DNA of 9,556 nucleotides from an uncultured Atopobiaceae bacterium. Its GTDB lineage: Bacteria; Actinomycetota; Coriobacteriia; Coriobacteriales; Atopobiaceae. A model generated the notes under the pieces. It was not told the origin of the DNA and did no database searches. It worked only from the letters and a program-made list of their open reading frames with translations. This document shows positions 1 through 5,677 of the stretch, one piece after another (positions within the stretch are counted from its first letter, which is position 1; every line of letters begins with the position of its first letter). Location of the stretch: the NCBI GenBank assembly GCA_947303905.1, contig CAMYZR010000030.1:1-9556 (forward strand). The letters are read 5' to 3'. Made by a program: the position numbers and the translations under genes.

Positions 1-781
1 GAATGTCCTTGATGGGGTCAAAGCCATCGAGCGTGAAGACCCCGCCCAGGATGCCCGTGTCGCAACAGATGCCCCCGTGGTTGAGACAGCCGAGGGAGTC
101 CGCAAGCGTGCGCGGACCGATGAGCTCGAGTACCTTGTCGGCATGCACGCCGGTCTTGGCAAGAGAGCCATCGTCGAGCACTATCTCGTTCGCATCGAAG
201 TGCCGCAGCAGGTCGAAGTACCGCTCACGGTGCGTGGTGGCAATGACGTGGCAGCCGAGCGCTCGGGCAATCTGAATTGCCGCGTAGCCCAGCCCGCAGC
301 TGGCACCACGTATCATGAGCGTGTCGGCCGGCTTCAGGCGGAGGCACTCGAACAGCGAGCCCCAGGCAGTGAAAAAGGTTTCGGGAATGGCTGCGAGCGT
401 CTCCCATGAGAGATTTGCCGCCACATCCGGCACCGCGAAGAGGTGGTCGGCCCTGACCAGGCAGTACTCGGCGTAGGAGCCATCCCATACGCGGCCCATG
501 CCACCCATGAGCATGCACACGCGCTGGCCGCACGAGAATGCCTGGTCGGAAGGGTCGACCACCTCACCCACCCCCTCGATGCCCGGGATGATTGGTTTGG
601 TGATGTAATCCTCACGTATCTCGTCGTGGCGCAGCTCCCACTCCGAGTGGTTCATGCCAAAGCCGCGCACGCGCACGAGCACCCAGCCAGGCTTGGCCTT
701 GGGCATGGGCACTTTTGTGAGATGCGCATCGGCTGCAGGTGTCACCTCTCGCAGCTGCAGCGCTCGCATCGTTGCACTCAT
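1..781 (-). CDS. MDR-family NAD(P)H quinone oxidoreductase / zinc-free alcohol dehydrogenase-like protein, partial (C-terminus off window)
   Basis: The 260 visible residues match the medium-chain dehydrogenase/reductase fold of the quinone oxidoreductase type. An N-terminal GroES-like half includes GFGMNHSEW (41-49) and PGIEGVGEVVD (66-76), the counterpart of the GHE-type motif. The Rossmann half starts at about 155 with GASCGLGYAAIQIA (159-172), the AxxGxxG-like dinucleotide loop. The structural zinc cysteine cluster of classical alcohol dehydrogenases is not seen, which favours a zinc-independent NADPH reductase of enones or quinones. The family is usually 310-350 residues, so roughly 60-90 residues lie beyond position 1. 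The ATG at 781 overlaps the stop of the upstream nitroreductase as ATGA, which indicates translational coupling and fixes the start. The exact substrate cannot be read from the sequence. Confidence 0.85.
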   Translation of the reverse strand, partial: MSATMRALQLREVTPAADAHLTKVPMPKAKPGWVLVRVRGFGMNHSEWELRHDEIREDYITKPIIPGIEGVGEVVDPSDQAFSCGQRVCMLMGGMGRVWDGSYAEYCLVRADHLFAVPDVAANLSWETLAAIPETFFTAWGSLFECLRLKPADTLMIRGASCGLGYAAIQIARALGCHVIATTHRERYFDLLRHFDANEIVLDDGSLAKTGVHADKVLELIGPRTLADSLGCLNHGGICCDTGILGGVFTLDGFDPIKDI

Positions 782-1419
782 TGGGAGTCCCCTTCCTGCG
801 TCACCTTCTGGGAATGGCTGCCTGCAGGAGGCAGCCCGTTGAAGAAGCAGGTCTCAGCAAGGGGTTTCCGCGTACCGGAGATGTGAGCTGGCTGCTCGTT
901 CTTTGCGGGATAGCCCAGATAGAGCAGGCACACCAGCCCCCAGTCCTCTGGGATCCCCAGTAGCTCACGGGCCTTCTCGTGGTCAAAGTAGCTGATCCAT
1001 GCGCTGCCCACGCCTAGGCTCGCCGCCTCGAGCATCATGTGGATGGCCACGATGGTGGCGTCGGTCGCACCGCTCGAGGCACCGCTCTCGGGATGCGTCC
1101 AGCAGGCATCGCGGTCGTAGCAGACCACCAGAACCAACGGCGCCCCGTAGTAGAGCACGATGTGCTCGTGGTCAGGCGTGTCGCACTGCTCGGCAAGGTC
1201 CACATAGTGCTTCTTCCATCCGAAGGTGCAGAACTCCCGCACCTTGGCCAGGTTCTCTGGCGTATCGAGCACCACGATGCGCTGTGGCTGGGCATTGACC
1301 GCCGTGGGCGCCCAACGGCCCGCCTCCAACACGGCAGACAGCTTTTCGGGTTCCACCGGACGGTCAGCGTAGCTGCGTACGGTATGACGCTTGTGCATGA
1401 TATCGATAAGGTCTGACAC
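778..1419 (-). CDS. Nitroreductase family protein (FMN-dependent, 213 aa)
   Basis: This is a nitroreductase-fold flavoprotein, a family that uses NAD(P)H and FMN to reduce nitroaromatics, quinones or enones. Visible family landmarks are KRHTVRSY (10-17, FMN phosphate contacts), WAPTAVNAQPQRIVV (36-50), a mid-helix segment with EAASLGVGSAWI (131-142), and the late LGYPA (168-172) followed by a conserved-looking RKPLAE (184-189). The length is normal for the family. The start is GTG at 1419, preceded by an AGGGG ribosome binding site at 1426-1430 with a 6-nt gap. It is the first gene of an operon whose second gene is the MDR dehydrogenase (4-bp ATGA overlap). A LysR-type regulator is divergent. 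The C-terminal tail from about 195 is polar and poorly conserved. The fold is confident; the physiological substrate is unknown. Confidence 0.92.
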   Translation of the reverse strand: MSDLIDIMHKRHTVRSYADRPVEPEKLSAVLEAGRWAPTAVNAQPQRIVVLDTPENLAKVREFCTFGWKKHYVDLAEQCDTPDHEHIVLYYGAPLVLVVCYDRDACWTHPESGASSGATDATIVAIHMMLEAASLGVGSAWISYFDHEKARELLGIPEDWGLVCLLYLGYPAKNEQPAHISGTRKPLAETCFFNGLPPAGSHSQKVTQEGDSQ

Positions 1420-1491
1420 GGCTCACCCCTCGTTCGCCCAACTCTCATATCAAGCATCCCATCAGCATGAACGCAGGTGAAGTGGTATATT

Positions 1492-1519
1492 TCTATATGT
1501 GATTCCGTTTGAGAATCAA
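1492..1519 (-). promoter_or_regulatory. Candidate sigma70-type promoter of the nitroreductase-dehydrogenase operon
   Basis: On the minus strand a TTGATT -35 (1514-1519) and a TATAGA -10 (1492-1497) are separated by 16 bp. This places the transcript start near 1485 and gives a leader of about 65 nt before the GTG at 1419. The elements are AT-rich within a GC-rich region. The assignment is by eye only. Confidence 0.5.
1500..1518. promoter_or_regulatory. Candidate LysR-box operator (TGATTC-N7-GAATCA)
   Basis: This is a perfect 6-bp inverted repeat with a 7-bp spacer. It contains the T-N11-A pattern (T1503, A1515) typical of LysR-type regulator sites. It lies in the divergent spacer 47 bp upstream of the regulator's ATG and overlaps the spacer and -35 of the predicted nitroreductase promoter. 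That position would suit autorepression of the regulator plus inducer-dependent control of the divergent operon. The binding is inferred. Confidence 0.5.
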
Positions 1520-1564
1520 TCGTTTGCCCTAGGGGTCGCCACGCACTTGAAAGGGAACGCACGC

Positions 1565-2476
1565 ATGAACACAAGCCAGCTGGAATGCTTCGTGCAGGTC
1601 GCCCAGAGCCTCAGCTTCAGACGTGCCGCAGAGAACCTGCACCTCTCGCAACCAACCGTCTCCAAGCAGATCTCGTCTCTCGAGGCAGAGCTTGGCGGAA
1701 CGCTGTTTGTGCGCACCACACGACAGGTGATGCTCACCGCACTGGGAGAGGGATTCATGCGTGACGCCCAGGAGATCCTCCGCCTTGCCTACGCCGCGCA
1801 AGAGCGCGCGCGAAGGCAGGCCACGGGCGACGACCTGGTGATCGCCTACTCGGACTCAAACGAGCTCATGCGCCTGGAGCCCGTGCTCGACCGCCTGAGG
1901 CGCGAGCGAGACGGCTTTCACGTGATGCTGCGTCAAGGTCCGCGCGATACCAACTTGGCCCTGCTCTCACGCGAGCAGGTGGATGTCGTGACGGGATTCG
2001 AGACCCAGACGCTTGCCGCGGGCGGCATAGGCTTCACGGCGCTTGCCACCCATGGGCTCAGCTGCGTCGTGCGCAAGGACTCCCCTCTTGCCTCCTTGGA
2101 CGAGCTGGGACCAGAGGATGTCGCAGGCCTCCCGCAGGTGCTCTGTCTGCCCCCTGGCATACGTCGGCGCGGATCGGTCGCCTCGGAGGACCTTGCGGCC
2201 TCATCAGCCGCTCCGGTCACGCATTGCAGCACCTCGTCCGAAGCATACTGCCTGGTTGACTCCGGCTTTGGCTATGCGCTGATCCCCTCGATATACACGA
2301 TGCCCGACCCCTTCCATGTGGTAATCGCATGGCGTGGCCATTCAAAGGCCACGTACGGCCTCTACCACCGCACTGGCTCCCACGATGGCATAGTCCCACG
2401 CTTTGCCCAAATCGCCCAGGAGGTATTTGCCAAGCCCGAATACGCTCGGCCTCTGTCTGAGACCTGGCGGCCGTAG
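1565..2476 (+). CDS. LysR-type transcriptional regulator (303 aa)
   Basis: This is a LysR-family regulator. The N-terminal winged helix-turn-helix covers about residues 1-60, with MNTSQLECFVQVAQ, SFRRAAENLHLSQPTVSKQ and LEAELGGTLFVRTTR, which are close to the family pattern. A linker helix follows (about 60-90), then a periplasmic-binding-protein-like effector domain (about 90-295). The ATG at 1565 is preferred over an in-frame ATG at 1499 because AAAGGGA sits at 1550-1556 with an 8-nt gap, the HTH then begins at residue 2-3 as usual for the family, and 303 residues is the typical length. It is divergent from the nitroreductase-dehydrogenase operon, the classic arrangement for a LysR regulator and its target. 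Its 3' end is 4 bp from the convergent DUF3990 gene. The effector is unknown. Confidence 0.93.
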   Translation: MNTSQLECFVQVAQSLSFRRAAENLHLSQPTVSKQISSLEAELGGTLFVRTTRQVMLTALGEGFMRDAQEILRLAYAAQERARRQATGDDLVIAYSDSNELMRLEPVLDRLRRERDGFHVMLRQGPRDTNLALLSREQVDVVTGFETQTLAAGGIGFTALATHGLSCVVRKDSPLASLDELGPEDVAGLPQVLCLPPGIRRRGSVASEDLAASSAAPVTHCSTSSEAYCLVDSGFGYALIPSIYTMPDPFHVVIAWRGHSKATYGLYHRTGSHDGIVPRFAQIAQEVFAKPEYARPLSETWRP

Positions 2477-2480
2477 CGTA

Positions 2481-3065
2481 TCATCTGGTTGGCAGGACCT
2501 CAGCCTCTACAAAGACGAGATGCTCGTCGACAAACGCTTGGTCGCGCAGGCAGTATTGCACCAGCAGCTCTGACGCATCGAGATAGGGCATCAGATCCTC
2601 AGCGGTGGCGAGGCCCGAGCAGACCAACTCCACCTCCTCGGTGGCGATCCACGCACGCACGACGGCAGGGTCTCCCAAGCCAGAGATAGCGGTCTTTCCC
2701 TTGCGGCAGGCCTGGATGTAGGAGACCCACGCGGTAAGGCCGGCGGAATCATCGTCAAAGCGCAGGCCAAAGGGACCCACGACGGATGCTGGCACCTCAC
2801 CGGAACCGATGCTAATCCAGGGCACGCTCGCATCGTCGAGCTCGAACACCGAGACCACGCCCGTGGCAGCACCCGTTCGGCGCGCCCGTGTGAGTGCCCT
2901 ACGACAGGCGGCATCGTGGCTGTCGGTCAGGTAGAAGCCGCGCCCCAAGTCCGAAAAGCCCGTGTTGAGCGACACGTCAGGATGCTTGATGGCCATATCC
3001 GACCCGTGGAAGAGCCAAAGATGCCTAGCTGCTTGGCCCTGCAGATATGCTCCTGTTTGCGTCAT
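2481..3065 (-). CDS. DUF3990 family protein (possible ADP-ribosyltransferase-like fold)
   Basis: The 194-residue protein matches the DUF3990 pattern. LWLFHGSD is at 16-23, GFSDLGRGFYLT at 36-47, a short WVSYI helix at 113-117, and a C-terminal LLVQYCLRDQ segment at 168-177 in the place of the family's usual QYxFxT stretch. From memory the family is grouped with ADP-ribosyltransferase folds. The H20, Y45 and Q170/Y171 region would then be the H-Y-[E/Q] core, which is an inference. There is no signal peptide or membrane segment, so it is probably cytoplasmic. The ATG at 3065 is chosen over a longer frame from 3098 because GAGGGGG (3071-3077) lies 5 nt upstream. DUF3990 genes often sit beside a small DUF3791 gene, and I find none here. 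The function is unknown. Confidence 0.75.
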   Translation of the reverse strand: MTQTGAYLQGQAARHLWLFHGSDMAIKHPDVSLNTGFSDLGRGFYLTDSHDAACRRALTRARRTGAATGVVSVFELDDASVPWISIGSGEVPASVVGPFGLRFDDDSAGLTAWVSYIQACRKGKTAISGLGDPAVVRAWIATEEVELVCSGLATAEDLMPYLDASELLVQYCLRDQAFVDEHLVFVEAEVLPTR

Positions 3066-3070
3066 CACAG

Positions 3071-3077
3071 CCCCCTC
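3071..3077 (-). promoter_or_regulatory. Ribosome binding site that sets the DUF3990 start
   Basis: GAGGGGG on the minus strand lies 5 nt before the ATG at 3065. It rules against the upstream in-frame start at 3098, which would place this site inside the coding sequence. A GTG at 3068 is a weaker alternative. Confidence 0.6.
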
Positions 3078-3115
3078 TGCGACCCAACTGCACAACAACC
3101 AAGCCTACCATCTGG

Positions 3116-3143
3116 GGAAACAGGGAGCTGGTGCCTGTTTTCC
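3116..3143. repeat. Inverted repeat (GGAAACAGG / CCTGTTTTCC) upstream of DUF3990
   Basis: The left arm at 3116-3124 and the right arm at 3134-3143 pair over 9 bp with one extra T and a 9-nt loop. It lies about 50 bp upstream of the DUF3990 start, so it is either an operator or a 5'-leader hairpin. It is not a convincing terminator for either strand because no gene ends next to it. Confidence 0.5.
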
Positions 3144-3178
3144 TCATTCATTCCAAATTGTTATCAGCCATCAAATAA

Positions 3179-3209
3179 ACGAGCGTGCCAGTGAGGCACA
3201 CACGCTCGT
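3179..3209. repeat. Inverted repeat / hairpin (ACGAGCGTG / CACGCTCGT) in the divergent spacer
   Basis: The perfect 9-bp arms are at 3179-3187 and 3201-3209. An inner GTGCC-AGTGA-GGCAC stem (3185-3199) offers an alternative pairing. It lies between the divergent DUF3990 and ConA-like genes, 43 bp before the latter's ATG. The minus strand continues as TTTATTTG, giving a weak terminator-like tail, but an operator or leader hairpin is just as likely. Confidence 0.55.
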
Positions 3210-3251
3210 ATCATAGGCACCAGGGGAAACCATAACGAGAAGGGGCGTGCC

Positions 3252-3872
3252 ATGAACTGCATCGTCTTCCAGGATCAGACCTTCGTACCCGTCGGCGTGA
3301 GCACGGGGCTCGTCGAGCTCGATGGTGAGCAGCTCATCCGTGTGGTCAAGCCCGAGGAGAACGTCGAGCCGGACGTCCCCACCTACGCACGGCTCGTTGA
3401 CAGCGACTTCCACAACGGCACCATCGAGGTGGATGTGCGCGCACGCCTGATGCACTGGGCCGACATCGACTGCCGCGGCTTCATCGGCATCGTCTTCCGT
3501 GCCTCCGAGACTAACGACCGCTTTGAGAGCTTCTACGTCCGTCCACGCAACGGTCGCAGCTGCACGGAGCCCCAGCGCCGCATCCACACGATGCAGTACT
3601 TCTCCTATCCCGGCTACACCTTTGCCTACTTCCGCGAGCGCGGCATTGCCGACTACGAGGCAAAGGCCGACATCGATCTGGACGAGTGGGTGCACATCAA
3701 GGCAGAGGTTGACGGAGCAAGCGCCAAGTTCTACGTGGACGACATGGAGACGCCCGCCCTCGAGGTGGCCGAGATGTTTGGCGGTGCAGACCTGCGCGGT
3801 GGCGTTGGTCTCTACGTGGACAATGGCACCGAGGGCAACTTCAAGAACCTCACGGTGACCTGCGCAGACTAG
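3252..3872 (+). CDS. Concanavalin A-like lectin/glucanase-fold protein (LamG / DUF1080-like, 206 aa)
   Basis: The whole protein reads as one beta-sandwich of the concanavalin A-like superfamily. FHNGTIEVDV (53-62) is the typical 'F-x-x-G-T-I-E' strand. GFIGIVFRA (77-85) with FESFYVRPRNG (91-101) forms a second pair, then EWVHIKAEVDGASAKFYVDD (145-164), and a final GVGLYVDNGTEGNFKNLTV (184-202), the usual C-terminal strand. DUF1080-type domains with this pattern act on or bind sugars. Here no signal peptide, linker or membrane anchor is present, so the protein looks cytosolic and stand-alone. The ATG at 3252 follows GAGAAGGGG (3237-3245) with a 6-nt gap. It is divergent from DUF3990 and has its own terminator. 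Whether it binds carbohydrate is not shown by the sequence. Confidence 0.7.
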   Translation: MNCIVFQDQTFVPVGVSTGLVELDGEQLIRVVKPEENVEPDVPTYARLVDSDFHNGTIEVDVRARLMHWADIDCRGFIGIVFRASETNDRFESFYVRPRNGRSCTEPQRRIHTMQYFSYPGYTFAYFRERGIADYEAKADIDLDEWVHIKAEVDGASAKFYVDDMETPALEVAEMFGGADLRGGVGLYVDNGTEGNFKNLTVTCAD

Positions 3873-3902
3873 CCTCCACTCATTAATACCTGCAAATCGA
3901 GC

Positions 3903-3942
3903 GGGCAGCGACCTTGGCGATAACCTCCAAAGGTCGCTGCCC
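3903..3942. terminator. Probable bidirectional terminator between convergent genes
   Basis: A perfect 13-bp inverted repeat (GGGCAGCGACCTT at 3903-3915, AAGGTCGCTGCCC at 3930-3942) has a 14-nt loop. It sits between the 3' end of the ConA-like gene (3872) and that of the aldo/keto reductase (3979). T-richness after the stem is weak on both strands (GCGGTTT on plus, GATTTGC on minus), so the position and stem strength carry the call. Confidence 0.65.
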
Positions 3943-3978
3943 ACCTTGCGGTTTAGGGATAACCCCTATCTGTAACGG

Positions 3979-4908
3979 TTAGGGCAGACGGTTGCCCGCG
4001 GAGAGGTAGACCTCGTACCACTCCTCGCGCGACATCTCGAAGTCGCAAGCAGCGGCAGCTTCCGCAACGCGCTCCGGACGAGTGGTGCCCACGATGGCCT
4101 GCATCTTGCCGGGATAGCGCAGCACCCAGTTGACCGCCACGGCGGTGCGGGTTGTGTCGTGGTCAGCCGCGATGCGGTCGAGAGCCTCGTTGAGCTCAGC
4201 GTAGTCCGGATTGTTGAAGAAGACCCCGCCAAAGTAGCCGTACTGCAGCACCGACCACGCCTGAATGGCCTGGTCATGGTCGTAGGCATACTCGAAGATG
4301 CCGTCGTCACGCATGGGACTGGCGTCGTTTTGCATGTTCACGTTGAAAAAGCTGTCAAAGGCCGGAGTGAAGGCGGCCGAGAGCTGGACCTGGTTGGCGG
4401 CGATCGGGAAGGGCAGGTAGCGCTGCAGACGGCGCATCATGGCAACGTTCTGGTTGGACACGCCAAAGTCGATCACCTTGCCCTCGTCATGCAGCTGCTG
4501 GAAGGCGTCGGCGATCTCCTCCGGCACCATCAGCGCGTCGGGACGGTGCAGCAGCAGAGAGTCGATATGGTCGGTCTGCAAGGCGCGCAGGCTCTCCTCG
4601 ACGCTCTCGATGATGTAGTCATGCGAGAAGTCGAAGTAGTTGGCGTCCAGCCTTGGATGCTTGCGGATTCCCAGCTTGGTCTGCAGCCACACGCGGTCGC
4701 GCAGGCCTGGTGTCAGCGCAAAGGCCGCACCGATCTTGCCCTCGCTCGGTCCATAGATGGGAGCCGTGTCGACGGCGTTGATCCCCGCGTCGAGCGCGGA
4801 CTCGATGAGCGCGGCAACCTCCGCAGGCGTCTTCTCCCAGATGCGCATGGTGCCGAGAATGACCTCGGATACCTTGGTCTTTTGCGGTCCGAACTCGATG
4901 TAACGCAT
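3979..4908 (-). CDS. Aldo/keto reductase (309 aa)
   Basis: This is an NADPH-dependent (alpha/beta)8-barrel aldo/keto reductase, closest in look to the YdhF-type oxidoreductases. The catalytic tetrad is visible and intact: D47 and Y52 in NAVDTAPIYGPSEG, K78 in LQTKLG, H121 in LLLHRPD. IDFGVSNQ is the usual strand after the DEGKV turn. The cofactor region VGTTRPERVAEAA comes at about 273-285, where the NADP 2'-phosphate loop is expected. The length is typical and no signal peptide is seen. The ATG at 4908 is preceded by a GGGGAGGGAA ribosome binding site with a 2-4 nt gap. It is divergent from the second nitroreductase across 184 bp, which raises the possibility of shared control, but no regulator gene is adjacent. 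The substrate is unknown; small aldehydes or ketones are the family norm. Confidence 0.93.
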   Translation of the reverse strand: MRYIEFGPQKTKVSEVILGTMRIWEKTPAEVAALIESALDAGINAVDTAPIYGPSEGKIGAAFALTPGLRDRVWLQTKLGIRKHPRLDANYFDFSHDYIIESVEESLRALQTDHIDSLLLHRPDALMVPEEIADAFQQLHDEGKVIDFGVSNQNVAMMRRLQRYLPFPIAANQVQLSAAFTPAFDSFFNVNMQNDASPMRDDGIFEYAYDHDQAIQAWSVLQYGYFGGVFFNNPDYAELNEALDRIAADHDTTRTAVAVNWVLRYPGKMQAIVGTTRPERVAEAAAACDFEMSREEWYEVYLSAGNRLP

Positions 4909-5022
4909 GGTTCCCTCCCCAGCTCAGGTCCGTACACCTGCTCTAACCATACGCGCGTCTTGCCTCGTTCGAAGTGTCTTACCACAAGAAGCATGTTGCA
5001 CACCCGAAAGCCCACTCGCGTA

Positions 5023-5051
5023 TTGACGCGTACCTCTGATTCAATTATGGG
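5023..5051 (+). promoter_or_regulatory. Candidate promoter of the second nitroreductase
   Basis: TTGACG (5023-5028) is a near-consensus -35. A 17-bp spacer leads to TATGGG (5046-5051), a poor -10. The leader to the GTG at 5093 would be about 35 nt. The assignment is moderate because of the weak -10. Confidence 0.4.
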
Positions 5052-5092
5052 TACGATTAGTTTGCATGCAATACGTTTGAGAGGAGCATCTC

Positions 5093-5617
5093 GTGAACGA
5101 TACCATCCAGACCCTCAAGGCTCGTCGCTCCATCCGCACCTTCAATGACAAGCCCGTGGACAAGGAGCTCGTCGAGCAGATCATCGATGCGGGGCTTTGG
5201 GCCGCGAGCGGCATTGGCAAGCAGGCGCCCATCATCGTGGCTGTGACCAATCCTGACCTCCGCGACCGTCTCTCCGCCATGAACGCGGCAATCATGGGAA
5301 AGGAGGGCTTCGACCCCTTCTACGGCGGCCGTACCGTGCTGATAGTGCTCTCCGACCGCTCCGTGCCCACCTACGTCTATGACGGTGCGTTGGTGATGGG
5401 CAACCTCATGAACGCCGCCGAGTCGCTGGGCGTCGGCTCCATCTGGATCCATCGCGCCAAGGAGGAGTTCGACTCCGAGGAGGGCAAGGCCATTCTCGCC
5501 GAGCTGGGCGTGGAAGGCGACTATGAGGGCATTGGCCACTGCGTGCTGGGCTACTCCGACAAGCCCGCACCTGCAGGTGCCCCGCGCAAGGACGGCCGCG
5601 TCTTCTGGGCCGAGTAG
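5093..5617 (+). CDS. Nitroreductase family protein (short form, 174 aa)
   Basis: This is a second FMN-dependent nitroreductase-fold protein, clearly different from the one at 778-1419. Landmarks are KARRSIRTF (9-17, FMN phosphate contacts), LWAASGIGKQAPIIVAV (35-51), DGALVMGNLMNAAESLGVGSIWIH (97-120) and HCVLGYSDKP (149-158), with RKDGRVFW near the end. At 174 residues it belongs to the compact nitroreductase class, which lacks extra helices found in longer members. The start is GTG at 5093 with AGAGGAG at 5080-5086 and a 6-nt gap. It is divergent from the aldo/keto reductase and ends in its own hairpin terminator, so it appears monocistronic. The likely role is NAD(P)H-dependent reduction of nitro or quinone compounds; the true substrate is unknown. 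Confidence 0.92.
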   Translation: MNDTIQTLKARRSIRTFNDKPVDKELVEQIIDAGLWAASGIGKQAPIIVAVTNPDLRDRLSAMNAAIMGKEGFDPFYGGRTVLIVLSDRSVPTYVYDGALVMGNLMNAAESLGVGSIWIHRAKEEFDSEEGKAILAELGVEGDYEGIGHCVLGYSDKPAPAGAPRKDGRVFWAE

Positions 5618-5640
5618 GCACTGGCAACGCGCATCCGATG

Positions 5641-5672
5641 GCGCAGCGGGCAGAAGCCAGCTGTGCTTTCTT
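5641..5672 (+). terminator. Intrinsic terminator of the second nitroreductase
   Basis: A stem of GCGCAGC (5641-5647) with GCTGTGC (5660-5666), including one G-U pair, is closed by a short inner GG/CC. TTTCTT follows directly. It lies 24 bp after the stop at 5617 and just before the 3' end of the convergent DUF1848 gene. Confidence 0.6.
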
Positions 5673-5677
5673 CGTCT

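Noticed and set aside
1499..1564. Longer N-terminus for the LysR regulator starting at 1499
   Set aside because: It would cover the dyad at 1500-1518, lacks a ribosome binding site, and adds 22 residues ahead of the normal LysR start.
3171..3944. Minus-strand open frame of 257 codons opposite the ConA-like gene
   Set aside because: Its composition is repetitive (V, L, A, G, H, E), as for an antisense reading of a GC-rich gene. It runs through both flanking hairpins and has no supporting ribosome binding site.
3954..3963. TAGGGATAAC, the first ten bases of the I-SceI homing site
   Set aside because: The rest of the 18-bp site does not match, and no intron or homing endonuclease is present. 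It is part of a small TAGGG/CCCTA dyad and is a coincidence.
4159..5148. Plus-strand open frame of 329 codons opposite the aldo/keto reductase
   Set aside because: It is antisense to an enzyme with an intact catalytic tetrad and also overruns the start of the second nitroreductase in another frame.
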